The notes under the pieces: model-generated | Databases searched by the model: none | What the model saw: the letters and a program-made list of their open reading frames with translations, nothing else | Told to the model about the DNA's origin: nothing | In this document: one piece after another, positions 34,385 to 43,353 of the stretch | How the letters are laid out: each line of letters opens with the position of its first letter | Numbering within the stretch: position 1 is the stretch's first letter | Position numbers and translations under genes: made by a program | Assembly: GCF_018343535.1 (NCBI RefSeq) | Contig: NZ_JAGYPF010000005.1 | Span: 186,001 to 250,000 of the forward strand | Direction of reading: 5' to 3' | Length of the DNA: 64,000 nt | DNA from: Neobacillus rhizophilus | Lineage (GTDB): Bacteria > Bacillota > Bacilli > Bacillales > Cytobacillaceae

Positions 34385-36106
34385 ATGGGTGTTAAACCGC
34401 ATGTCCAAACAGCAATTTATCTGATCTGGATTATGTTAGTACCAGCTGGAATGTGGTTTACCTATCAAACTTTTCCCCCGCACCTCTCAGGAAATTGGCA
34501 TGAACTTATTGCTTTTTTAGCCCTTATGGCAATTGTGGCCAGTATGCCAATTATCATCAACAATGTGCCCATTTTTCTCATTCAATGGGTGTCTTTTACC
34601 GTTTTTTTAATTTTCGGGTTGTTTGTGGAAATGGTATTTGCTCAGATAGCCGTCCTTGTTTTACTAGTTAAACTAAGAGTTCCAAAAGACCAATTATTTC
34701 GTATACCGCTAAATTTAATCATGTTCTTTCTTGTTTCGTTCTTTAGCGGTACGTTCTATTATCTTATTGGCGGCCAAACGGCCCCACGCCTTACTGAAAA
34801 TAGCGAAGCTTTTTTGCTGGCTATTTTGTATGCGGTGTTAAATTATTTTATTAATCAAGTCATTGTTTCTTTCAATCTATTTTTTATCTATAAGCGTAAG
34901 AACGCTTACTTTGGAAAAGATTTATTGGTAGAGACTTTAACGACAATTATTACCATTCCAGTCGGTGTTGTGTTATACATTCTTTATAATGAATTAGGGT
35001 TATTGTCGCTTCTTTTTGTAGGGATTCCGTTCGTCAGCTTATCGGTTATTTTTAATCTCTATTACTCTAGTGAAAAAATTAATCAGTATCTGCAAAAAAC
35101 GGGTGAAATTGGCCATCAAATGGCAGAACGCCTCCAAGTGGATGATGTCGTAACATTGTTTATTCAAAAACTCGGTGGAATGCTCCCGGTGGATTATGCC
35201 TATGTCTTTGAAGTTTCCGGTGATGAACTGAAATTGATCCGCTATGTTGAAGAAGGAAGGGTAGATCCATACAATAGACCGCCTTTGAAAAAAAATGAAG
35301 GAATCTCCGGGATGGTGTGGGCTAAGCAAAAGGCCTGTTTTTTTTCACGGAAAAAGGAATGGACACATATTACGAGTGGTGGGTATCTGCCAAAGGATGC
35401 CAGAAGTATTTTAAGCGTCCCGATTATGCGCAATAAAATGGTTATTGGTGTGCTGCTGCTTGCTTCAAAGCAGGAACGAGCCTATGAAAAATATCAGTTG
35501 ACCATTGTCGATATTCTCTGCTCATATTTCGCTGTCGCTATGGAAAATGCCAAGCATTACGAACGAACAAAAATGCAGAGCGAACGCTGTTCACTCACCA
35601 AATTATTTAATTACCGCTACTTTGAAAACGCATTAATGAAGGAGTTTGAGCAGCTTAAGCGCTATGAGCGAGATGTGATTTCCTTAATCATTCTTGACAT
35701 TGATCATTTTAAAACGGTTAATGATACATACGGTCATCAAAGCGGTAATGAAATTCTGATTGATATTGCAGGAAGAATTAGTAAACTAGTAGGAAGCCGG
35801 GGCACTGTTGCCCGTTATGGCGGTGAGGAATTCGTTGTTCTCTTACCTGATGTTTCGAAAGGGGAGGCTTATCAAACGGCTGAATTAATCAGGGAGTCCA
35901 TCGCCAATTGGCCATTTACCCTCTATGAAACAATTGATCAGGATCAAAAGAAACAGCAGGTGAAAATAACTGCCTCGATTGGAGTGGCGACCGCACCAGA
36001 GGATGCCGAGGATGCGCTTGCCCTGATAAGACATGCGGACCGGGCACTGTATGTGGGAGCGAAAAGGGCTGGTCGAAATCGGGTGGCGGAGTATTCGTCG
36101 TGTTAA
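34385..36106 (+). CDS. Membrane diguanylate cyclase with GAF and GGDEF domains
   Basis: This 573-residue protein is predicted to make c-di-GMP from two GTP. About eight hydrophobic segments fill residues 8-225. A GAF domain is at about 245-395 (MAERLQVDDVVTLFIQKLGG; GISGMVWAKQKACFF; SILSVPIMRNKMVIGVLLLAS). A GGDEF domain is at about 405-570: LTKLFNYRYFE, LDIDHFKTVNDTYGHQSGNEIL, and the active-site loop ARYGGEEFVVLL. The inhibitory-site RxxD just before the loop reads RGTV, so feedback inhibition may be lost. The ATG at 34385 has GGAGGGGA upstream. It lies directly before the pilus genes, whose PilB has c-di-GMP-type motifs. Confidence 0.88.
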   Translation: MGVKPHVQTAIYLIWIMLVPAGMWFTYQTFPPHLSGNWHELIAFLALMAIVASMPIIINNVPIFLIQWVSFTVFLIFGLFVEMVFAQIAVLVLLVKLRVPKDQLFRIPLNLIMFFLVSFFSGTFYYLIGGQTAPRLTENSEAFLLAILYAVLNYFINQVIVSFNLFFIYKRKNAYFGKDLLVETLTTIITIPVGVVLYILYNELGLLSLLFVGIPFVSLSVIFNLYYSSEKINQYLQKTGEIGHQMAERLQVDDVVTLFIQKLGGMLPVDYAYVFEVSGDELKLIRYVEEGRVDPYNRPPLKKNEGISGMVWAKQKACFFSRKKEWTHITSGGYLPKDARSILSVPIMRNKMVIGVLLLASKQERAYEKYQLTIVDILCSYFAVAMENAKHYERTKMQSERCSLTKLFNYRYFENALMKEFEQLKRYERDVISLIILDIDHFKTVNDTYGHQSGNEILIDIAGRISKLVGSRGTVARYGGEEFVVLLPDVSKGEAYQTAELIRESIANWPFTLYETIDQDQKKQQVKITASIGVATAPEDAEDALALIRHADRALYVGAKRAGRNRVAEYSSC

Positions 36107-36108
36107 AA

Positions 36109-36160
36109 AAGGTGTGTCCCTATCTTATGATTTGAATGGGACATACCTAAAATTTTTTTT
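36109..36160. terminator. Bidirectional terminator between the cyclase gene and the minor pilin operon
   Basis: GGTGTGTCCC (36111-36120) pairs with GGGACATACC (36138-36147), with A-rich sequence before and a run of nine T after. It serves both convergent units. Confidence 0.85.
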
Positions 36161-36166
36161 TAAGGA

Positions 36167-37414
36167 TTAGTCGTAATCAACATCACTAACATTAGTATAT
36201 ATATTATTCCCCCAATTAATAGATAGATTAGGTGGAAGTTTAGATCCACACTCTCTATTAAATTCATCTTGACTGACTTTTCCACCGGATACTTCCCTAT
36301 ATATGCCTTTGTCCAATAGAAAGATTGTGCCTAGTACTAATAATTTACTAGAACTATCAACATATTTACTTTTATCAATATACAAATTTCTATGAACGCA
36401 CATCGTAGAATGAGATAAAACATCTAAAGAAGTAAGGTAGGCATCTTCACCAATATAGGTATAGGAATTATCAAGAGTTAAGTGGTTTCCATTATTTTTA
36501 TCACTATTATTCAATAAACTTTTTGCAATATAAAGTTTTGATTCGGTATCGACTTTTAATTGACCTTCAAATTTTGCGTTGCTGTTAGTTTCAATAATAA
36601 GTGAGGAAGAACTATTCATATTACTATCTACGATGATAGGTCCCTCAGAATGAACATGTAGTTTACTGGAATTATTGGCATTACTATTTAAAGTTAAAGA
36701 ACCAGATGTATCATTTGAATAAATAATTTTGTCGCTTATCTTAGTACCATTTATTTTAGGTACCTCGTAATTTCCGTTTACAACTATTCCATTACATCCC
36801 GTTGAGGTTAGTGATAAGCACTTAATTTCAGGTTCTGAAACTGTATTATACGTTGGTAGTAAGTAACCACTAGGTGGTGCAGATAATCCATCATTACTAA
36901 TACTTCCTAAGTCAAGAGCCATTTCTGCAAAAAGCTTGGTGCTCTTAATAGTTCCTGAATTTTCTGTACCAACAACATTAAAAGTAATTTTAACCTTGTG
37001 TTCGTTCGGACTTGGATATGGTGCAGCACTGAAATTACTAAGTGTAAAATTAGCTGGAATACCTTCAACTGGTTGAGTATCACCAGCCTGAAATACACTT
37101 TGGAGCAAAGAAGCTACTGTCTTAGCGGCTTCCTTTCTCACTGTCTCATTACTTGAATTACCATTCAATGATCCACTTAAGATTCGAGTAACATCATCCT
37201 GTTGGGATTCAAAAGCATCTTGGATGGCAACTTGATAATAAGTAATCCCCATTTCAGCAGCAGCAACAGAATTCGATTTTTCCTCCACAATCTTATTTTG
37301 TTTTATACTATTAGCGGCCTGTCCCATGAAAGTAAGAGAGAGTATCATAAATATTGTTATAATAGCTAAAACTGCTACAAGTGCATAACCTTGTTCGCTT
37401 CTATATTTATTCAT
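36167..37414 (-). CDS. PilX-like pilus-tip candidate with beta-helix-like C-terminal region
   Basis: This 415-residue protein is the last gene of a three-gene minus-strand pilin set. I start at the ATG at 37414, with AAAGGTGGTG upstream. The N-terminus SEQGYALVAVLAIITIFMILSLTFMG is a PilX-type N-terminal segment: a Gly-Tyr junction and a hydrophobic helix, but no Glu at position 5, unlike normal pilins. Residues about 195-395 show a repeating pattern of short strands and Asn/Ser turns (SGSLTLNSNANNSSKLHVHS, SLIIETNSNAKFEGQLKV). This suggests a right-handed beta-helix. By analogy with PilX or PilY1-type proteins it could initiate or cap the pilus; this is inference. Confidence 0.7.
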   Translation of the reverse strand: MNKYRSEQGYALVAVLAIITIFMILSLTFMGQAANSIKQNKIVEEKSNSVAAAEMGITYYQVAIQDAFESQQDDVTRILSGSLNGNSSNETVRKEAAKTVASLLQSVFQAGDTQPVEGIPANFTLSNFSAAPYPSPNEHKVKITFNVVGTENSGTIKSTKLFAEMALDLGSISNDGLSAPPSGYLLPTYNTVSEPEIKCLSLTSTGCNGIVVNGNYEVPKINGTKISDKIIYSNDTSGSLTLNSNANNSSKLHVHSEGPIIVDSNMNSSSSLIIETNSNAKFEGQLKVDTESKLYIAKSLLNNSDKNNGNHLTLDNSYTYIGEDAYLTSLDVLSHSTMCVHRNLYIDKSKYVDSSSKLLVLGTIFLLDKGIYREVSGGKVSQDEFNRECGSKLPPNLSINWGNNIYTNVSDVDYD

Positions 37415-37850
37415 AATTGACACCACCTTTAATTCGATAAAGCTTTGAACTTACTGATACTTCGTTTCTAGGGTTATTTTTCTCATAAATAGTAATAGTT
37501 AATTGAAGATTTCCGCCATTTTGCTTAGGAAAAATGGTTATGCTTGAAATATTTGTTTTATAACATAAATTTTGATGTTCGAATACTTTTGATGGTAGTT
37601 TATCGTCAACTGTTACTGTAATTTTACAATCTAAACTTTCAAATACATACTTATCAGATGATTGATGTATACTTGTTAATTCTGTGATTAAAAGGTTTGC
37701 TTCCTGTATCATTGAATTCTTTGAAATTGCTTTTTTCGAATAGTTGTAGCCTTGAAAAAAAACACTCCAAATACTAATGCTTATAATCGATAGAATTACA
37801 AGTGTTGCTAGAACTTCTACTAATGTTAAACCTTGTTCACCTCTTTTCAA
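37407..37850 (-). CDS. Minor prepilin-like protein
   Basis: This 147-residue protein begins at a TTG at 37850, preceded by AAAAGGGGAAG. It has a type III (prepilin) signal: short basic leader KRGEQG, then LTLVEVLATLVILSIISIS, with Glu at position 5 of the mature form and a 20-residue hydrophobic helix. Cleavage would follow the Gly and needs the PilD peptidase encoded at 45150. The globular remainder has two cysteine-containing strands (SLDCKITVTVDDK, HQNLCYKTN). It overlaps the downstream PilX-like gene and lies two bases after the upstream prepilin gene. Confidence 0.8.
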   Translation of the reverse strand: MKRGEQGLTLVEVLATLVILSIISISIWSVFFQGYNYSKKAISKNSMIQEANLLITELTSIHQSSDKYVFESLDCKITVTVDDKLPSKVFEHQNLCYKTNISSITIFPKQNGGNLQLTITIYEKNNPRNEVSVSSKLYRIKGGVNYE

Positions 37851-37852
37851 TT

Positions 37853-38326
37853 TTATCTTCCCCTTTTTTTTATGTAGCCATAGGTTTCACTCATAGGCTT
37901 TCCTTTTGTATTTAATATTTGTACAACAATAAGATGGATGCTTGAAGCATCTGAAGCTTTAGCCGTAGTTTTTTTAATTTTAATGTTTACATTATAATTA
38001 TTTCTTGTTGTTTTAAAATTGTAATAGGTAGAATCAGAAAAATCATAGTTAATATAAAATACATTTTCATTTACGGTATTTGGCAAAAAATCTGATTCTG
38101 GTTGCTTATTAATAAGAAAATTTTTTACTTTATCGGAACCTTTCCAGTCAATAAGTATTTCTTTTGCGGTATTTACTGCTTTTGTCTTGTCTTCGTTTTG
38201 CTTATTTATGAAACCCATTTGTGGAAAAAAACTCATCGTTGTCATGAGAATAATAGATAATATAACAATTGAGACAAGGACTTCCACTAAAGTTAGGCCT
38301 TTTTGACTATGGAAATTTCCCTTCAT
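37853..38326 (-). CDS. Minor prepilin-like protein
   Basis: First gene of the minus-strand set, 157 residues. The ATG at 38326 has GGTGG at a suitable distance; a start further upstream would put an unusual stretch before the leader. The prepilin signal is NFHSQKG followed by LTLVEVLVSIVILSIILMT, with Glu5. A GspH/PilW-like globular part follows (DFLPNTVNENVFYINYDF). With its neighbours it would form a minor pilin complex that primes the pilus. Confidence 0.8.
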   Translation of the reverse strand: MKGNFHSQKGLTLVEVLVSIVILSIILMTTMSFFPQMGFINKQNEDKTKAVNTAKEILIDWKGSDKVKNFLINKQPESDFLPNTVNENVFYINYDFSDSTYYNFKTTRNNYNVNIKIKKTTAKASDASSIHLIVVQILNTKGKPMSETYGYIKKRGR

Positions 38327-38362
38327 AAAAATTTTCCACCTTCTTTTAAAATATATAAGAGT

Positions 38363-38368
38363 ATTATA
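38363..38368 (-). promoter_or_regulatory. Candidate -10 element for the minor pilin operon
   Basis: On the minus strand TATAAT lies about 37 bases before the first prepilin start, but no good -35 is seen at the proper distance. The forward pilus operon starts about 110 bases away, so the divergent units share one regulatory gap. Confidence 0.3.
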
Positions 38369-38487
38369 CAATATTTAGTAGGCGAAATTTGTCTATTTCT
38401 TGGATAAAATAAATTAATCTAAGTTAATTTGAAAAAAATTGTAGATTAATAGGATAAAAGTTCAGTAAAGAGAGAGGAAGTAATTGT

Positions 38488-39273
38488 ATGCAAACAATCA
38501 TTTGGGCTTTTGGGGCTATGTTAATCTTGATGTTAATAGTAGCCTTTATACCTATTGGCATAACGTTAAGAGGAAAAACTCTTGTTGTCATAACTAGTTT
38601 CGTGCTGGCCCTAGGAGGACTTGCAGCTGTTACGACTTTCTCACTATGGCAAACGGCCTTAATTATTTTATTACTGAGCTTAGTTACGGCATACATAATG
38701 AACAGTCGTCTTGAGAAGATGATTTTTAATCAGCAAGTAGACTCAGTTGAAGATGAGAATGACGAAAGTCCAGTATCATTGGACATTGTCAATCAGTCAG
38801 AAAAAACTGCAGACTTAGACTTTTTGGATTTAGGAGAAATTGAAATAAAAGAACCGTCCATAAAGGCAAACGATATTCAGGAGGGTCTTTCTTTAGAACC
38901 ACAACCACAATTGTCCAACGAAAATGATGATTTTATTGAACAGACTGTTGATGAAGACATTTCATTTCTACATGACAGAACTGAAACGGACCTTGTTGAA
39001 ATCAATGAAGAACCTGAAACGGAATCTAGTTATTTGGCTGATATTGAAAGTTTAATCTTTAATGATCCAGTTAAATCGACAACTCCAGAAGACGACTACT
39101 TACTTGAGGAAATAGTTGATAAAAAAGATGTTAAGATTCAAGAAGAAAAAGTAGATTATGATGATGAAACTGACTTGGAAGAGTTGTTTTTTGCGATAAA
39201 AGAAGCTGCTGCTAGTAATGAAGATTCAGGAGAAGAAAGTAATATAAAAAAACCGGTGGACTTGCAAAAGTAA
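38488..39273 (+). CDS. Unrecognised 3-TM protein with long acidic tail, first gene of the pilus operon
   Basis: I do not recognise this 261-residue protein. The first 75 residues form three hydrophobic segments (IIWAFGAMLILMLIVAFIPI, LVVITSFVLALGGLAAV, TALIILLLSLVTAYIM). The remaining 185 residues are strongly acidic and predicted disordered (DSVEDENDESPVSLDI, EPETESSYLADIESLIF, DDETDLEELFFAI). The tail is probably cytoplasmic. It sits 24 bases before the VanW-like gene. Its place at the head of the pilus operon suggests a role in assembly or its regulation, for example docking the cytoplasmic ATPase, but nothing in the sequence proves this. Confidence 0.6.
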   Translation: MQTIIWAFGAMLILMLIVAFIPIGITLRGKTLVVITSFVLALGGLAAVTTFSLWQTALIILLLSLVTAYIMNSRLEKMIFNQQVDSVEDENDESPVSLDIVNQSEKTADLDFLDLGEIEIKEPSIKANDIQEGLSLEPQPQLSNENDDFIEQTVDEDISFLHDRTETDLVEINEEPETESSYLADIESLIFNDPVKSTTPEDDYLLEEIVDKKDVKIQEEKVDYDDETDLEELFFAIKEAAASNEDSGEESNIKKPVDLQK

Positions 39274-39296
39274 TTTAAAGGAAAGGAGGAATAAGA

Positions 39297-40613
39297 ATGA
39301 GAAAGAATCAACAGTTTATTAAGCTCTTTGTTGTACTTTTTTTCGGCACCGCCTTTATTTTTACTTTTTCTCATTTTGGGGCAAGTGCATTCGGAAAGTT
39401 AGGAAATGCAGATGGGAAATATTCAGATGGAACGACAATTGGAAGTTTAGATATTTCCGGAAAAACGGATAGTGAAGCGGCTAATATGCTAGAACAAAAA
39501 TATGTCGATTGGCTGAAAGACACAAAGTTTGAACTTCAATATAGTGAGTTAAGTGTGCCTTTTGACCTAAATATTTTACAACCAGATAAAGAAACTACAA
39601 TTAATTCAATCAAGGACGGTCAGCAAAACCCAGTTTATATTCGTATCAATCAAACGGATGTAGAGGATCAGTTAAAAATCCTCATGCCTCAGATAAATAG
39701 TAAGGAAATAGATTTAAATAAACTAAAAACCGATATTGAAAAGACTGCGGCAAAATTTACGACAGGAACATTTACATTTAATCTAGCTAATGATTATCTA
39801 CTTGGGGGTAAAAAAGATCTTATCGTAAGCGAATCACTGCTTAATTTAAAGGACATTCCTGCAGACCTGCAAACGTTTGTGGAGAAAAATCCTGAAATCA
39901 AAATTGCTGATGGCGCCACTTTTTCTATGCTTGAATTTGCCAAGAATCAAAAGATTGAAAAATCAACTGTGCTTAGTGTAATTGCTACGGGTATTTATCA
40001 GACAGTCTTACCAACCAACTTTTCGATTATTGATCGGAATATTAGCAGTTCATTACCAGATTATGCAGTATTAGGATTTGAAGCGATGGTCAGCCCTTCA
40101 CAAAATACAGATTTTGAGTTCACTAATCCAAATAAATCCAGCTATACGATTCATCTTGAATTAAATAACAATCAGCTTAAAGTAAGCCTAATCGGTGAAA
40201 AACTGCTATATAATTATAAGATTACTAAAAAGGACCAGCAGCAATTAAAACCGAAAACAATTGTCCAATACAGTCCACTCCTTAAAACAGGGAAAACGAT
40301 GGTTAAAACCGAAGGAGCAGATGGCATCTTTGTACATGTATATCGGGATATCTACCAAGGGGAGCAGTACTTGAAAAGTGACCTGATAGCTAAAGATTAC
40401 TATCCACCTGTTTATCGGGTAGAGGTTCATTCTTTAACTGGAACACAACAAGGTACGCCAAATTCAACTACTGGAAGCCAAACTAACACTACATTGAATT
40501 CTTCAACTCCAACTAATCCTGATGGAAGTCAAACTACTTCAACATCTATTACCACACAACAAGATTCTGATGTTGAAGACCTTTGGGGGAAGCCAAATGA
40601 ACAGCCAAAATAG
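39297..40613 (+). CDS. VanW-like, YoaR-type peptidoglycan-binding-domain protein
   Basis: This is a 438-residue membrane-anchored protein. An N-terminal anchor (about residues 8-30) is followed by an extracytoplasmic domain resembling the YoaR/VanW-associated putative peptidoglycan-binding repeat (GSLDISGKTDSEAANMLEQKY). A VanW-like region follows at about 225-380 (LSVIATGIYQTVLPTNFS; VQYSPLLKTGKTMVKTEG; GIFVHVYRDIYQG; DYYPPVYRVEV). The last 50 residues are Ser/Thr/Gln-rich. Function in pilus systems is not established; a role in passage of the fibre through the wall would fit. The AAAGGAGGAA site precedes the ATG. It overlaps pilB by 17 bases. Confidence 0.7.
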   Translation: MRKNQQFIKLFVVLFFGTAFIFTFSHFGASAFGKLGNADGKYSDGTTIGSLDISGKTDSEAANMLEQKYVDWLKDTKFELQYSELSVPFDLNILQPDKETTINSIKDGQQNPVYIRINQTDVEDQLKILMPQINSKEIDLNKLKTDIEKTAAKFTTGTFTFNLANDYLLGGKKDLIVSESLLNLKDIPADLQTFVEKNPEIKIADGATFSMLEFAKNQKIEKSTVLSVIATGIYQTVLPTNFSIIDRNISSSLPDYAVLGFEAMVSPSQNTDFEFTNPNKSSYTIHLELNNNQLKVSLIGEKLLYNYKITKKDQQQLKPKTIVQYSPLLKTGKTMVKTEGADGIFVHVYRDIYQGEQYLKSDLIAKDYYPPVYRVEVHSLTGTQQGTPNSTTGSQTNTTLNSSTPTNPDGSQTTSTSITTQQDSDVEDLWGKPNEQPK

Positions 40614-42291
40614 TACTGAAATAAATAAAAAGAAGCAAGGTAGAACACGTCTTGGTGATTTGTTAATTGAAGAAGGACTCATTACTGTCGAACAGCTGGA
40701 TACTGTCTTAGATGAAAAAGGGGCAAACCAAAAAATTGGCGAAGCCTTGCTGCAAAGAGGATACATTACGGACCAGCAGCTGGCTGAGGTGCTTCAGCGC
40801 CAGCTTGGTATTCCGCATGTAAATCTTTTTCAGTATCCTTTTGATGCCAATCTCTTTTCGATCATTTCCAAGGATACGGCAAGACGGAATTTAATTGTGC
40901 CGCTCAAAAAAGAGGGCAACAAGTTATACGTTGCTATGGTTAATCCGATGGATTTTATCATTATTGATGATTTGCGTTTATCAACTGGATTCCAAATCGA
41001 ACCTGCAATTTCAACAAAAGATGATATTTTACGCACTATTAATAAATATTATGATGATGACGATGCCTTGGAAGAGCTTTTCGATGATTTGTTGCCAAGT
41101 GAGCGCGGCCGGGATGAAGATGTCACATACCAGGACTCGCCGGTTGTTCGGTTGGTCAATCAAATTCTTACAAATGCTGTTATCCAAAAGGCTAGTGATA
41201 TTCATATTGACCCGCAGGAAACAAAGATTGTTGTCCGTTACAGGGTCGACGGAGTATTAAGGGTTGACCGTGTTTTACCACGTCAAATGTTAAGTGTGTT
41301 AACAGCAAGAATTAAAATAATGTCGAATCTTGATATTACTGAACACAGGATACCCCAAGATGGCAGGATTAAGCTGCACCTTGATTTCCATCCGATTGAT
41401 CTTCGTGTCTCAACACTGCCAACCGTATACGGAGAGAAAATCGTTATGCGTCTTTTGGATATGGGGGCAGCCCTCAATGACTTAAATAAGATTGGTTTTA
41501 ATGCGCTTAATTTTAAGAGGTTCAATGACATGATTGAACAGCCAACCGGAATTGTTCTAATTACCGGACCGACCGGGTCAGGGAAATCATCGACATTATA
41601 TGCTGCTCTTAACAAGCTAAATAGTGAAGCGGTTAATATTATCACCATTGAGGATCCTGTTGAGTATCAATTGGAAGGGATTAATCAAATTCAGGTTAAC
41701 ACTAATGTCGGGATGACGTTTGCTGCAGGACTTCGTTCAATACTCCGTCAAGATCCTAATATTATCATGGTTGGAGAAATTCGTGATAAAGAAACAGCAG
41801 AAGTTGCCATTCGTGCATCATTGACCGGGCACTTAGTCTTAAGCACACTCCACACGAATGATTCATTGGGCACAGTAACGCGCTTAATAGATATGGGAGT
41901 CGAACCGTTTTTACTTGCCTCTTCACTTACTGGAATTGTCGCTCAGCGCTTAGTCCGAAAAGTCTGCAAGGATTGTGCTGAGGTTCAGGAGCCTTCATTG
42001 CGGGAAAAGGATATTTTTGCAAAACGCGGCTTGAAAATAGATAAGGTAAAGCGAGGAAAGGGATGCCCTTCTTGCAATATGACAGGTTACAAAGGAAGGA
42101 TAGCCCTTCATGAAGTATTGGTGCTTAATGATGATATGCGAAGAGTCATTATGAATGAAAATTCCTTTCAAAAGCTTAAGGAACATGCGATTAAAAATAA
42201 AACCATCTTCTTGATCGATGATGGCTTATTAAAAGTAAAACAAGGCTTAACAACAACTGAAGAAGTATTACGTGTAGCCATTCTGGAGTAG
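40597..42291 (+). CDS. pilB: Type IV pilus assembly ATPase PilB with MshEN domain
   Basis: PilB powers pilus extension from the cytoplasmic face. The ATG at 40597 has GGGGGAA upstream and gives 564 residues. The N-terminal MshEN domain has two tandem motifs of the RLGxxLxxxGxxxxxxLxxxLxxQ type (RLGDLLIEEGLITVEQL, near 17; KIGEALLQRGYITDQQL, near 46), known elsewhere to bind c-di-GMP. The GspE ATPase core has Walker A GPTGSGKSSTLYAAL (near 325), Asp box, Walker B-region RQDPNIIMVGEIRD and His box HLVLSTLHTNDS. A four-cysteine zinc site follows (CKDC ... CPSC). The start lies inside the VanW-like gene. Confidence 0.93.
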   Translation: MNSQNSTEINKKKQGRTRLGDLLIEEGLITVEQLDTVLDEKGANQKIGEALLQRGYITDQQLAEVLQRQLGIPHVNLFQYPFDANLFSIISKDTARRNLIVPLKKEGNKLYVAMVNPMDFIIIDDLRLSTGFQIEPAISTKDDILRTINKYYDDDDALEELFDDLLPSERGRDEDVTYQDSPVVRLVNQILTNAVIQKASDIHIDPQETKIVVRYRVDGVLRVDRVLPRQMLSVLTARIKIMSNLDITEHRIPQDGRIKLHLDFHPIDLRVSTLPTVYGEKIVMRLLDMGAALNDLNKIGFNALNFKRFNDMIEQPTGIVLITGPTGSGKSSTLYAALNKLNSEAVNIITIEDPVEYQLEGINQIQVNTNVGMTFAAGLRSILRQDPNIIMVGEIRDKETAEVAIRASLTGHLVLSTLHTNDSLGTVTRLIDMGVEPFLLASSLTGIVAQRLVRKVCKDCAEVQEPSLREKDIFAKRGLKIDKVKRGKGCPSCNMTGYKGRIALHEVLVLNDDMRRVIMNENSFQKLKEHAIKNKTIFLIDDGLLKVKQGLTTTEEVLRVAILE

Positions 42292-42303
42292 GAGTTCGAA
42301 CAT

Positions 42304-43353
42304 ATGAAAGAAAGAATCGACAATATATTACGAGCCGCACTTGAATTTAAAGCATCTGATATCCATTTAACCGTGGGAGTGCCCCCTGTTTTCCGTATTA
42401 ATGGAGATATTAAGCGCTATGGGAAGGACATGTTGTTACCTGCGGATACAGAAGCAATTGCCAAAGCGATTGTCCCTGAAAACATGTATGACTTATTTAA
42501 GGAAAAGGGAGAACTGGATTTCTCATATGGGATTCCTGGCGTATCACGTTTCCGTGTCAATGCCTACCATCAACGGAAGAGTGTTGCTCTTGCGCTTCGT
42601 GTGGTCGCGTCAAAAACGCCAACGATTGAAGAGTTAGATTTGCCTGACATTGTTCCTAAGCTAATGGAAAAGCCTCAAGGATTGATTCTCGTAACAGGAC
42701 CTACTGGAAGTGGTAAATCAACGACCCTAGCATCGATGATTGATTATATGAATCGAACAATGCGAAAGCATATCATTACCCTGGAAGATCCAATCGAGTA
42801 TCTTCATAAACATGGCAATTCCATTATTGACCAGCGTGAGGTTGGGTTTGATACGAAATCCTATGCCAATGGTTTAAAAGGGGCACTCCGTCAGGACCCG
42901 GATGTGATCTTAGTTGGGGAAATGCGTGACTTAGAAACGATCGGTATTGCCATTACGGCAGCAGAAACAGGGCACTTAGTCCTAGGGACCCTTCATACCT
43001 CAAGTGCTCCGGCAACAATTAACCGGATTATTGACGTTTTCCCTCCGGCGCAGCAACCGCAAATAAGAGTACAGCTTGCATCCGTTTTAGTAGGCGTTAT
43101 TTCTCAGCGCTTATTTCCGACGGTTGGTAAAAAGGGACGGAAAGCGGCAACGGAGATTTTAGTAAATAATCCGGCAATTGCCAACCTCATTCGGGCTGAA
43201 AAAATTCACCAAATTTCAAGTACAATGCAAACCTCTCGTGCCCAGGGAATGCATACACTTGAAATGAGCATTCGAGACTTGCTTGACCGTAATTTAATTG
43301 AAAAAGAAGCTGCAACAAAATACCTCCACGAAAAGATGATGCAGGATGCCTAG
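42304..43353 (+). CDS. pilT: Type IV pilus retraction ATPase PilT
   Basis: PilT drives pilus depolymerisation and twitching. It has 349 residues. Walker A GPTGSGKSTTLASM is near residue 131, followed by the Asp box EDPIEYLH, Walker B LRQDPDVILVGEMRD, His box TGHLVLGTLHTSSA and the C-terminal AIRNLIR-like helix (here NPAIANLIRAEKIHQI). It lacks the PilB N-domain and zinc site, which separates it from PilB. Its presence suggests a retractable pilus rather than a simple competence pseudopilus. It overlaps pilC by eight bases. Confidence 0.93.
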   Translation: MKERIDNILRAALEFKASDIHLTVGVPPVFRINGDIKRYGKDMLLPADTEAIAKAIVPENMYDLFKEKGELDFSYGIPGVSRFRVNAYHQRKSVALALRVVASKTPTIEELDLPDIVPKLMEKPQGLILVTGPTGSGKSTTLASMIDYMNRTMRKHIITLEDPIEYLHKHGNSIIDQREVGFDTKSYANGLKGALRQDPDVILVGEMRDLETIGIAITAAETGHLVLGTLHTSSAPATINRIIDVFPPAQQPQIRVQLASVLVGVISQRLFPTVGKKGRKAATEILVNNPAIANLIRAEKIHQISSTMQTSRAQGMHTLEMSIRDLLDRNLIEKEAATKYLHEKMMQDA

